Shown here in pieces: positions 17,364 to 24,012 of a stretch of 64,000 bases of DNA. The DNA is from Burkholderia metallica (GTDB lineage Bacteria; Pseudomonadota; Gammaproteobacteria; Burkholderiales; Burkholderiaceae): assembly GCF_902832845.1 (NCBI RefSeq), contig NZ_CADFDB010000010.1, positions 1-64,000 of the forward strand, in the 5' to 3' direction. How positions within the stretch are numbered: the stretch's first letter is position 1; the number at the start of each line of letters is the position of its first letter. Under the pieces are notes generated by a model. The model searched no databases. It was not told the origin of the DNA and was given only the letters and a program-made list of their open reading frames with translations. Position numbers and translations under genes: made by a program.

Positions 17364-18731
17364 ATGGCCACGACGAAGCGCGCCAAGAAAACCGATGTGG
17401 ATGTGGTGAGTGCCAGTTCTGCCGAATTGCGTAAGGCCGTCGAGGCGATCGCCATTCAGCCGAAGAGCGGCAAGATCACGCTCCTCACTCGCAAGCTGTT
17501 CAATGTCCTGCTGGCCGTGGCGCAGCAGGCCGACGACTCGGGCGATACGTATCGTGCGCTGCTGTCGGACATCGTCGCCAACTCCGCTTTCGATTCGAAC
17601 GACACCGCGCTGGTGAAGGAACACCTGCGCCGCATGGTGTCGGTGCAGGTCGAATGGAGTACGGGCACATCGAGCCAGAAGCCGGGCCGCAAGTGGGGGA
17701 TCTCGACGCTGATCGCCGACGCCGAAATTCTCGAGGATCCGACGACCCGCCGTGTGTGGGTCGAATTCTCGTTCGCGCCGAAGATCAAGAAGAAGCTGCT
17801 CGACCCGGTGCAGTATGCACGTCTGAGCCTGCAGTTCCAGAGCCAGCTGCGCAGCAGCGCCGGTCTCGCGCTGTACGAAATCTGCGTGCGCTACCTGACG
17901 AATCCGAGCCACCTGACGATGCGCGAGCCGTGGGAATGGTGGCGGCCGATCCTGTCGGGCACGCCCGATACGGAAGCCGGCGACGAGGCGAAGCGCGAGT
18001 ACAAGTATTTCAAGCGCGACTACCTGCGTCCCGCGATCGCGGAAGTCAACGCGGTCACCAACATCTTCGTCGAGCTGATCGAGCACCGCGAAGGGCGGCG
18101 GGTCGCCGAAATCCAGTTCCGCGTGACCGAGCGCAAGCAGCCGATGCTCGCGCTCGACGAACACCCGAACGTGTTCGACAGCACGCTGGTCGACCGGATG
18201 GTGAAGCTCGGGATCCCGCTGAAGGAAGCGCAGACGCTCTATGCGGACAGCGAGGAGAATCGCATTCGCGCCGCGCTGCAGATGACCGAGCAGCGGATGC
18301 GCAGCACGACGCTGCCGCCGGTGCGCAGCGCGCCCGCGTTGTTCAAGGATGCGCTGAAGAAGGGGTATGCGCCGCCGGTCGAGTCGGTCGATGCACTGCC
18401 GGCCGGCACGCCGGCCGCGAAGATGGCGGCGGCCCAGCCGGACGATCTGAAGGCGCGCCTGCTGAGCGAGTTCGCGGCGTTCCGCCGCAAGGAAGCGAAG
18501 GTGCTGTACGAAGAGCAGGGCGACGCCGAGCGCGAAGTGGCGCGCGAGTCGTTCGAATCGGAGGCGCTGCCGACGATGGGCTCGCACCTGCGCGACGACT
18601 GGCGCAAGCGCGGCCTCGATTCCAAGCTGGCCGAGACGGCCTTTTTCGACTGGCTGGCCCAGAAGACCTGGGGCGAGCCGACGGACGGCGACCTGCTGTC
18701 GTTCACGCTGAACCAGTCGCGGGCCGCCTGA
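17364..18731 (+). CDS. repA: Chromosome 2 replication initiator, RepB/Rep_3-like
   Basis: A 455-residue initiator. Residues ~35-250 form the paired winged-helix region of plasmid RepB/Rep_3 initiators (KITLLTRKLFNVLLAVAQ, SLQFQSQLRSSAGLALYEICVRYL, REYKYFKRDYLRPAIAEVNAVTNIFVELIEHREGRRV read in pieces). The C-terminal ~200 residues are a less conserved helical extension found in secondary-chromosome initiators. It should bind the upstream iterons and open the origin. No Shine-Dalgarno is evident before the ATG, suggesting weak, limiting expression. It is convergent with parB. Confidence 0.92.
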   Translation: MATTKRAKKTDVDVVSASSAELRKAVEAIAIQPKSGKITLLTRKLFNVLLAVAQQADDSGDTYRALLSDIVANSAFDSNDTALVKEHLRRMVSVQVEWSTGTSSQKPGRKWGISTLIADAEILEDPTTRRVWVEFSFAPKIKKKLLDPVQYARLSLQFQSQLRSSAGLALYEICVRYLTNPSHLTMREPWEWWRPILSGTPDTEAGDEAKREYKYFKRDYLRPAIAEVNAVTNIFVELIEHREGRRVAEIQFRVTERKQPMLALDEHPNVFDSTLVDRMVKLGIPLKEAQTLYADSEENRIRAALQMTEQRMRSTTLPPVRSAPALFKDALKKGYAPPVESVDALPAGTPAAKMAAAQPDDLKARLLSEFAAFRRKEAKVLYEEQGDAEREVARESFESEALPTMGSHLRDDWRKRGLDSKLAETAFFDWLAQKTWGEPTDGDLLSFTLNQSRAA

Positions 18732-18760
18732 CGCCCGCTCAGGCCTTTTGACGGGCCGCC

Positions 18761-18791
18761 GCCGGCCCCGCCCTCGATTGGGCGAGCCGGC
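18761..18791. terminator. Hairpin between convergent repA and parB
   Basis: GCCGGCCCCGCCC (18761-18773) pairs with GGGCGAGCCGGC (18780-18791) around a 6-nt loop. There is no strong T tract on either side. It is a probable shared terminator or transcription block between the convergent genes. Confidence 0.5.
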
Positions 18792-18821
18792 GTCTTCATC
18801 AGGGCCGGCCGGCCGTTTCCA

Positions 18822-19883
18822 TCACTCCGACAGCAGCATCCGCTCGAGTTGCTCGAGGATCGCGTCGCGCTTGTCCTTCGGCAGACCGCGCAGGCGCAAT
18901 TCGATGCGATCTTCACCATACGACTTCAGGTCGCCGACCGACTTGCCGCCGAGCTTGATCTCGAGACGCTGCGCATAGCGCTGACGGCCGGCGGCCTTCG
19001 GCGTTTCCTGCGCCGCGACGCGTCCCTTGACGATGTCCGACACCTGGCGCGTGCTGAGGTCGTCCGACACGATCTTGTTGATCAGCCGCAGCGTGGCCTC
19101 GGTGCCGCGCGCGTTGTGATAACGACCGACCTGATACGCCATGTTCGAGCCGAAGCGATCGGGGCGCGCGACCATTTCCTGCATGATCGCTTCCGGCAGC
19201 TTGCCGATCGACAGCGCGACGGCCACCGTCGACTCGTCGAGGCCGAGGTGTTCGGAGAGTTCCTTCTGGCTCTGGAAATGCTTGTCGTCGAGGAAGCGGC
19301 GCCACACGACGGCGTTGTCGAACACCGTCTGCGAATCGCGCTGGACATTGAGGTCGTAGCCGAGCTTGTAGCTCTGGATGCCGATCGGCACGTCGATCAC
19401 GATCGCCTTGACCGACTCCTTGTTCGCTTCCTTCAGTGCTCGCACGCGACGCCCGCCGTCGCTGACGAAATACGTGCCCGGGTTGTCGTAGTCCGGAATC
19501 ACGTGGATTGCCTGCTGCTGTCCTTGCTTCGCGAGGTTGACCGCGAGCTCGGCAATCGACGATTTCAGATAGAAGTGCCGCGGGTTGAACGGGCTATGCT
19601 TGATCGCCTTCAGCGGCAGCTCGATCACCTGCCCCGGCGCATAACGGTTCTCGAGGCGCCACGCGCGATATTGCGCCGATTCATCGATCGACGGATCGAT
19701 CGTGAATTCCGGAGCGGGCGGCGGTGCGATGTCTTTTTTCGCGGATTTGGTCGGCGCCGCGGTGGGCGTCTCGGACTTGACGATACCGTCGATCGCATTG
19801 AGTCGATCGAGCGCCGTGCGCTTTTCGCTCGTCGTGATATCCGGGCGCGCTTGGAATCCTTTAGCAAATTGGGAGGGTTTCAT
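18822..19883 (-). CDS. parB: ParB partition protein of chromosome 2
   Basis: A 353-residue ParB/RepB/Spo0J-family CTPase and centromere-binding protein. Features: a variable N-terminal tail with a Lys/Pro-rich linker, the ParB nuclease-like domain from about residue 90 (IELPLKAIKHSPFNPRHFY, then the CTP-box region VSDGGRRVRALKEA, which has GGRR in place of GERR), and a helix-turn-helix around residues 200-235 (QKELSEHLGLDESTVAVALSIGKLPEA in parts). AAAGGAG precedes the ATG at 19883; an upstream in-frame ATG inside parA is rejected. It follows parA by 23 bp, and that gap holds a parS-like palindrome. Confidence 0.93.
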   Translation of the reverse strand: MKPSQFAKGFQARPDITTSEKRTALDRLNAIDGIVKSETPTAAPTKSAKKDIAPPPAPEFTIDPSIDESAQYRAWRLENRYAPGQVIELPLKAIKHSPFNPRHFYLKSSIAELAVNLAKQGQQQAIHVIPDYDNPGTYFVSDGGRRVRALKEANKESVKAIVIDVPIGIQSYKLGYDLNVQRDSQTVFDNAVVWRRFLDDKHFQSQKELSEHLGLDESTVAVALSIGKLPEAIMQEMVARPDRFGSNMAYQVGRYHNARGTEATLRLINKIVSDDLSTRQVSDIVKGRVAAQETPKAAGRQRYAQRLEIKLGGKSVGDLKSYGEDRIELRLRGLPKDKRDAILEQLERMLLSE

Positions 19884-19890
19884 GTGACTC

Positions 19891-19906
19891 CTTTGTGCGC
19901 ATAAAG
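19891..19906. promoter_or_regulatory. parS-like palindrome between parA and parB
   Basis: CTTTGTGCGCATAAAG occupies nearly all of the parA-parB gap and overlaps the parB ribosome-binding area. It differs from GTTTATGCGCATAAAC at the two ends and one inner base. Confidence 0.5.
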
Positions 19907-20569
19907 TCAGGGCAGCATGGCGACGATTTCGTCGGCGCATGCGCGAATTTCAGCGGCGGCCAGCTTGCCGCCACGATCGTTCATCTGCAGCACGGTCTGA
20001 CCGAGCGCCATCGCCTGCTTGTACGCCTCCCGGGTCGGGATCTGCGTTTTCAGCAACGGGAAGCCGAGTTCTTCGAGCGCGCGCTTGAGCTCGCGGGTCA
20101 GCATGCGCTTTTCTTCGGTCTTGTTCAGCAGGAAGACGGCGCGGAGGTCTTCGTTCATCACCTGCGCTTGCTGGATCAGTTTGACCAGACCCACGCTCGA
20201 CCAGTAATCGGCCGGCGACGACGACGTCGGAATCACGGCGATCGATGCGGCCAGCAGCACGACGCCGGAGACCTTCTCGGTGATCGACGGCGGGCAGTCC
20301 ACGACGATGATGTCGTAGTCGTTGATGAACTTCTTGATCTCGCGATGGATCTGGCCATCGGCTTCGGCCAGGTTGACCACCGGAAACGGGATGCCGGTGT
20401 CGCTGTCGCCGGATGCGCTCGACCAGTGGACCAGTGTGTTTTGACGGTCTGCGTCGATGACGAGGACGCGCTTCCCTTTTTCATGGAACGCGGCACCGAG
20501 GTGCATGGCAATCGTGCTTTTGCCGACGCCACCTTTTTGTTGAGTGACTGCAATGATTTCCGCGGCCAA
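19907..20569 (-). CDS. parA: ParA partition ATPase of chromosome 2
   Basis: A 220-residue deviant Walker ATPase. The Walker A motif is QQKGGVGKST near the N-terminus, with both signature lysines. Walker A' is VLVIDADRQ and Walker B is IIVVDCPPS. It lacks the long N-terminal DNA-binding extension of type Ia ParA proteins, so it resembles type Ib/chromosomal ParA. It would drive origin segregation with ParB and parS. It starts at TTG with AGGAG 7-8 bases upstream, which may limit its level. Confidence 0.93.
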   Translation of the reverse strand: MAAEIIAVTQQKGGVGKSTIAMHLGAAFHEKGKRVLVIDADRQNTLVHWSSASGDSDTGIPFPVVNLAEADGQIHREIKKFINDYDIIVVDCPPSITEKVSGVVLLAASIAVIPTSSSPADYWSSVGLVKLIQQAQVMNEDLRAVFLLNKTEEKRMLTRELKRALEELGFPLLKTQIPTREAYKQAMALGQTVLQMNDRGGKLAAAEIRACADEIVAMLP

Positions 20570-20668
20570 TTTTCACTCCTGTTTTGGTCGTTGGAATTCT
20601 ACAGGACGATAATTGGATTTCAATGAAATTGTCGTTGAACAACTACGCGTTGGCCATTCGGGCTATCG

Positions 20669-20684
20669 GTTTATGCGCATAAAC
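20669..20684. promoter_or_regulatory. parS site 1
   Basis: GTTTATGCGCATAAAC, a perfect 16-bp palindrome 100 bp upstream of parA. Recognised from memory as the parS type of Burkholderia chromosome 2; distinct from the chromosome 1 type. Confidence 0.88.
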
Positions 20685-20864
20685 GAGTCGATGATGTTGG
20701 GTGGCGCGAGGAGATGGTGTGGCGGAGGCGTGAAACGCGATGAGTGCCTCGTGGGTTGAGTCGTTGTGTACGGCTTCGGCGGTTTGATTCGCGGGTTGTC
20801 GCAGGCTCGCCGAGCACTGCCCTTGCGTTCGTTGGAGCGGTCTTGCAGCAGGAGAGCCGGGGGA

Positions 20865-20880
20865 GTTTGTGCGCATAAAC
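20865..20880. promoter_or_regulatory. parS site 2 (one mismatch)
   Basis: GTTTGTGCGCATAAAC, one base different from the perfect palindrome. Confidence 0.8.
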
Positions 20881-21007
20881 TCCGCTGCTCCCGAGGTGGG
20901 CGATCGTCGTGCGACTGAATGCCGACGGGACACATGAGCCGAAGACGCAGCGTACGCGTGCTACCGAACCTGCGGATGTCGACACTGCCCGTTGTCGGAG
21001 CGCATCC

Positions 21008-21023
21008 GTTTATGCGCATAAAC
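21008..21023. promoter_or_regulatory. parS site 3
   Basis: GTTTATGCGCATAAAC, a perfect palindrome and the last site before the tandem repeat array. Confidence 0.88.
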
Positions 21024-21216
21024 CGAGCGCGGTAGACGGCAGGCGATGAACGGCGATCCACATCGCGCTTGCCCCGAAGATCGATACGGCAGGCACCTGC
21101 GGATCGCCGCCGCCGGATCGTATTCAGCGCTCGCGGACGATAGGTCTAGCGGCGAAGGTTCGCATCGCGACCGCGCCGAGACTCAGCGCGCGGTGATCCA
21201 TCTGCGATGCTGCATA

Positions 21217-21390
21217 CCGACGCACCGACGCACCGACGCACCGACGCACCGACGCACCGACGCACCGACGCACCGACGCACCGACCCACCGACGCACCGA
21301 CGCACCGACGCACCGACGCACCGACGCACCGACGCACCGACGCACCGACGCACCGACGCACCGACGCACCGACGCACCGACGCACCGACG
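21217..21390. repeat. 8-bp VNTR (about 22 copies) inside the centromere
   Basis: The unit CCGACGCA is repeated head to tail about 22 times, with one copy changed to CCGACCCA. The array lies in the 407-bp gap between parS sites 3 and 4. A 24-bp period in translation makes reading frames of (RTDAPTHR)n type that are artefacts. Copy number is likely to vary between strains. Confidence 0.95.
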
Positions 21391-21430
21391 CCGCCCCGAA
21401 TCACGAGTTTCCTCGCCCGGGGATCGCAAG

Positions 21431-21446
21431 CTTTATGCGCATAAAC
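21431..21446. promoter_or_regulatory. parS site 4 (end base changed)
   Basis: CTTTATGCGCATAAAC, identical to the perfect site except for the first base. Confidence 0.82.
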
Positions 21447-21551
21447 CAACCGGCGACACAACCGCCCGCTCCCTTTCCGGTCGAAAGCACCAAGCATTGG
21501 TCAAGCCTGCGGGGGCCTTTACGTATCATCCAGCGATAGCGCACCGCTCGC

Positions 21552-21567
21552 CTTTATGCGCATAAAC
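21552..21567. promoter_or_regulatory. parS site 5 (end base changed)
   Basis: CTTTATGCGCATAAAC, same variant as site 4, 121 bp further on. Confidence 0.82.
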
Positions 21568-21742
21568 CTACCAATTCATTAACGCACCTCGCGTAAAGCA
21601 CTCCCCCTTCGGCCCCATCGCATGGTCTCGCCCACCTGCGCCAACAAAGCACGAACGAACTCACCACGATCCCGCACCCAAGCGCCCATCCAGCCCCCAA
21701 CACAGACTGGCTACAATACGAGGCTCCGCTCTTCAGAACTGA

Positions 21743-22102
21743 ATGATGATCACGATCTACCACAACCCCCGATGCTCGAAGTCGCGCGAGACGCTCGCGT
21801 TGGTCGAATCGCTGAATACCACCGGCACACCGTTGAACGTCATCGAGTACCTGAAGACGCCGCCGACGGCCGCGGAACTGGAAGTGCTGCATCGTCAACT
21901 TGGCCGTCCGGTGCGCGACATGCTGCGCGACGGTGAGGAGCCGTACAAGACACTGGATCTGGCTCGCGCCGATCTGAGCGACGCAGAAGCCTATGCGGCC
22001 ATCGCCGCTCACCCGATTCTGCTGCAGCGGCCCATCGTCGTTTATCGCGGCAAGGCAGCGATCGGCCGGCCGCCCGAATCGGTTCAGGCGTTGTTCGAAT
22101 AA
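21743..22102 (+). CDS. arsC: ArsC-family (glutaredoxin-dependent) arsenate reductase
   Basis: A 119-residue thioredoxin-fold reductase of the ArsC/Spx superfamily. The redox cysteine is in YHNPRCSKSRETL near the N-terminus, and the C-terminal half has HPILLQRPIVVYRGKAAIGRPPE with the conserved arginines. In glutaredoxin-dependent ArsC proteins this Cys attacks arsenate with glutathione. There is no arsenite exporter or ArsR gene nearby, so a housekeeping YffB/YfgD-like redox role is also possible. Two tandem ATGs (21743, 21746) allow a one-codon uncertainty. Confidence 0.82.
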   Translation: MMITIYHNPRCSKSRETLALVESLNTTGTPLNVIEYLKTPPTAAELEVLHRQLGRPVRDMLRDGEEPYKTLDLARADLSDAEAYAAIAAHPILLQRPIVVYRGKAAIGRPPESVQALFE

Positions 22103-22231
22103 TTCTTGTCCGCCTTATTTTTCTGATTGTGTCAGTGCCGGGCGCAAGTCCCGGCGATCGAACACGGCACGATCGCCCAGGCAGCATCCCACCACCGCCC
22201 GGACAATCGCCGCAGCGCGCCCGCCCAGGCC

Positions 22232-22453
22232 CTAGGCCTCCCCGGACGACTCACCGTCGTCAGCACGAAACGGCCCCCGCCCCGCCGCCGCATCCGCGGC
22301 CGTCCGCAGCAGCGCGATCTGCTCCCGATAGGTCCTGCAGCCGCTGCAGGTCGGCAGGTGTATGCGCACCTGCACTCGCTCATGCAGGGTCAGATGCCGG
22401 TCGAGCGCATCCGACAGCAGTCGCGTCACGTCAGTACATTTCCCCGGCAGCAT
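22232..22453 (-). CDS. Putative zinc-finger anti-sigma factor
   Basis: A 73-residue protein with a zf-HC2 zinc-binding signature His-x3-Cys-x2-Cys in HLPTCSGC (H32, C36, C39). Such short soluble anti-sigma factors bind the partner sigma factor and can sense redox state through the zinc site. Its start overlaps the end of the sigma-factor gene by 23 bp, so the two are co-translated. No transmembrane segment is present, unlike most zf-HC2 anti-sigmas. Confidence 0.78.
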   Translation of the reverse strand: MLPGKCTDVTRLLSDALDRHLTLHERVQVRIHLPTCSGCRTYREQIALLRTAADAAAGRGPFRADDGESSGEA

Positions 22454-23030
22454 CTTCTGTCGTCAGTCCTTGTTCGCTCAGGCAGGTTCGCAGGCGCGTG
22501 CGCGCCCGATACAGCAGCACGCTGCAATGATTCGTCGTCAGCGTCAATTCGCTGCAGATGTCCGTCATTTCGACGTCGAGGAATTCGCGCATCATGAACA
22601 CGCGTCCGATCTGCTCAGGCAGATGATCGAGGCAGGCCTGGAACAGCGTCCAGAACTGCTGCTGCTGCAACAGCGTTTCGGGGCGCGGCCATGGCCGCGG
22701 CTTCGCATGCGCGGCCCAGTGCCCGTTTTCCTTGAACAGTTCGCGATCGAGCGCCGATTCGCCGTCGAGCTCGGCATCGAGCGCGGACAGGCTCACGGTC
22801 CGCTGCCGCGCGCGCAGCACGTCGATCAGCTTGTTGCGCAGGATGCCGAACACCCAGGTCTTGTGCGCGGAGCGCCCCGCGAAATCGCCGGCGTGCGACC
22901 AGGCGGCGGCGAGCGCTTCCTGCACGGCGTCTTCGGCCGCGTCGGCATCGCGGAGCTGGAGGCGCGCGAAGCGCAGCAGGTCGCGCCGCAGTTGCGCGAG
23001 ATAAACGGGATCGTCGTAGGCGGACGGCAT
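22431..23030 (-). CDS. ECF-type RNA polymerase sigma factor
   Basis: A 199-residue sigma-70 family protein. Region 2 (about residues 12-80) includes LLRFARLQLRDADAAEDAVQEALAAAW and KTWVFGILRNKLIDVLR. Region 4 (about 130-185) includes LPEQIGRVFMMREFLDVEMTDICSEL and TTNHCSVLLYRARTRLR. A ~50-residue linker between them is longer than in minimal ECF factors. The overlapping downstream zf-HC2 gene is its likely anti-sigma factor. The regulon is unknown, and no ECF-type promoter for autoregulation is obvious upstream. Confidence 0.9.
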   Translation of the reverse strand: MPSAYDDPVYLAQLRRDLLRFARLQLRDADAAEDAVQEALAAAWSHAGDFAGRSAHKTWVFGILRNKLIDVLRARQRTVSLSALDAELDGESALDRELFKENGHWAAHAKPRPWPRPETLLQQQQFWTLFQACLDHLPEQIGRVFMMREFLDVEMTDICSELTLTTNHCSVLLYRARTRLRTCLSEQGLTTEDAAGEMY

Positions 23031-23399
23031 GTGTGGTTCGCAGTGTTTCGAAGCGACCGTGCAGGCGCCACAGGGCGCGCGCGTCGCGGTGCGAGCAGCT
23101 TACTGGGCACAGCGCTCCCTGTGCAATTCAATGTTCCGTCACGTATTCACAAAACCGGCTGCCGGGCTGCGCTATGCTTGCCGAACCCTGTGCCGCGCGT
23201 CGTCGCCGACACGCGGCGGGCAATGTGTAACGTCAGAACATAACGGCCGACTTATCCACAATTTCTGTGGAAAACCTTGTGGAAAGTCGGCCGGACGGCC
23301 CCGTGGGGCGGTTCGCGGGCTGGCTTGCCTATAAACAGACCTTTGTCTCTCGTTCGGAAGCAATCGATCCGATTCCTCACCCACCGGAAGGAGAATGCC
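23031..23399. other. 369-bp divergent intergenic region with DnaA boxes
   Basis: It lies between the sigma-factor gene and the divergent FMN reductase. It contains a compact cluster of DnaA-box-like sequences at 23252-23286 and no gene. Confidence 0.6.
23252..23286. promoter_or_regulatory. DnaA-box cluster
   Basis: TTATCCACA at 23252-23260 is a perfect DnaA box. TGTGGAAAA at 23266-23274 (complement TTTTCCACA) faces it, and TGTGGAAAG at 23278-23286 is a near match. Three in 35 bp is far above chance for this GC content. Confidence 0.7.
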
Positions 23400-23954
23400 A
23401 TGTCCTATCGCATCGCTGTCGTCGTCGGCAGCCTGCGTCGCGCGTCGACGAACCGCGCGCTCGCACACGCCGTGATCTCGCTCGCGCCCGCCGATTTCTC
23501 GTTCGAGTTCGTCGAGATCGGCGAACTGCCGCTGTACAGCCAGGACTACGACGCCGATTTCCCGGAAGTCGCGAAGCGCTTCAAGCAGTCGATCGAAGCG
23601 GCCGACGCGCTGCTGTTCGTCACGCCCGAGTACAACCGTTCGATTCCGGGCGTGCTGAAGAATGCGCTCGACTGGGGCTCGCGCCCGTGGGGTTCCAACT
23701 CGTGGTCGGGCAAGCCGGGCGCCGTGCTCGGCACGTCGCCGGGCGCGACGGGCACCGCGCTCGCACAGCAGCATCTGCGCAACGTGCTCGCGTACCTCGA
23801 CGTGAAGACGCTCGGGCAGCCGGAGATGTTCATCAAGCACGATCCGGCGCGCATCGACGACCAGGGCCAGATCGTCAGCGAAGACACCCGCAAGTTCCTG
23901 CAGGGCTTCGTCGATCGCTATACGGGCTGGGTGCGCCTGCTGAAGTCGGCCTGA
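23400..23954 (+). CDS. NADPH-dependent FMN reductase
   Basis: A 184-residue flavodoxin-like reductase of the FMN_red family (ChrR/azoreductase type). The FMN-phosphate loop is GSLRRASTN near the N-terminus. TPEYNRSIPGVLKNALDW and LGTSPGATGTALAQQHLR are hallmark segments. It would reduce quinones, chromate, azo compounds or free flavin, with protection from oxidants as the usual role. AAGGAG precedes the ATG at 23400. The DnaA-box cluster lies about 115 bp upstream of its start. Confidence 0.9.
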   Translation: MSYRIAVVVGSLRRASTNRALAHAVISLAPADFSFEFVEIGELPLYSQDYDADFPEVAKRFKQSIEAADALLFVTPEYNRSIPGVLKNALDWGSRPWGSNSWSGKPGAVLGTSPGATGTALAQQHLRNVLAYLDVKTLGQPEMFIKHDPARIDDQGQIVSEDTRKFLQGFVDRYTGWVRLLKSA

Positions 23955-24012
23955 GCGTCACACCGGCTCAGACCGCCCACGCCCACGCCCACGCCGGCCC
24001 GCACGCGGCGGG

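Larger units (their letters stand above)
20570..21742. other. Centromere region: parS cluster and VNTR, no genes
   Basis: About 1.2 kb between parA and the ArsC-like gene. It has five parS palindromes and a 174-bp tandem 8-mer array. Reading frames through the array are open on both strands only because the repeat lacks stop codons. I see no true coding sequence. Confidence 0.8.

Noticed and set aside
21046-21497. Long open frames on both strands through the 8-bp repeat array, encoding repetitive peptides
   Set aside because: An 8-bp unit without stops keeps all frames open. There are no ribosome sites, and the peptides are pure repeat translations.
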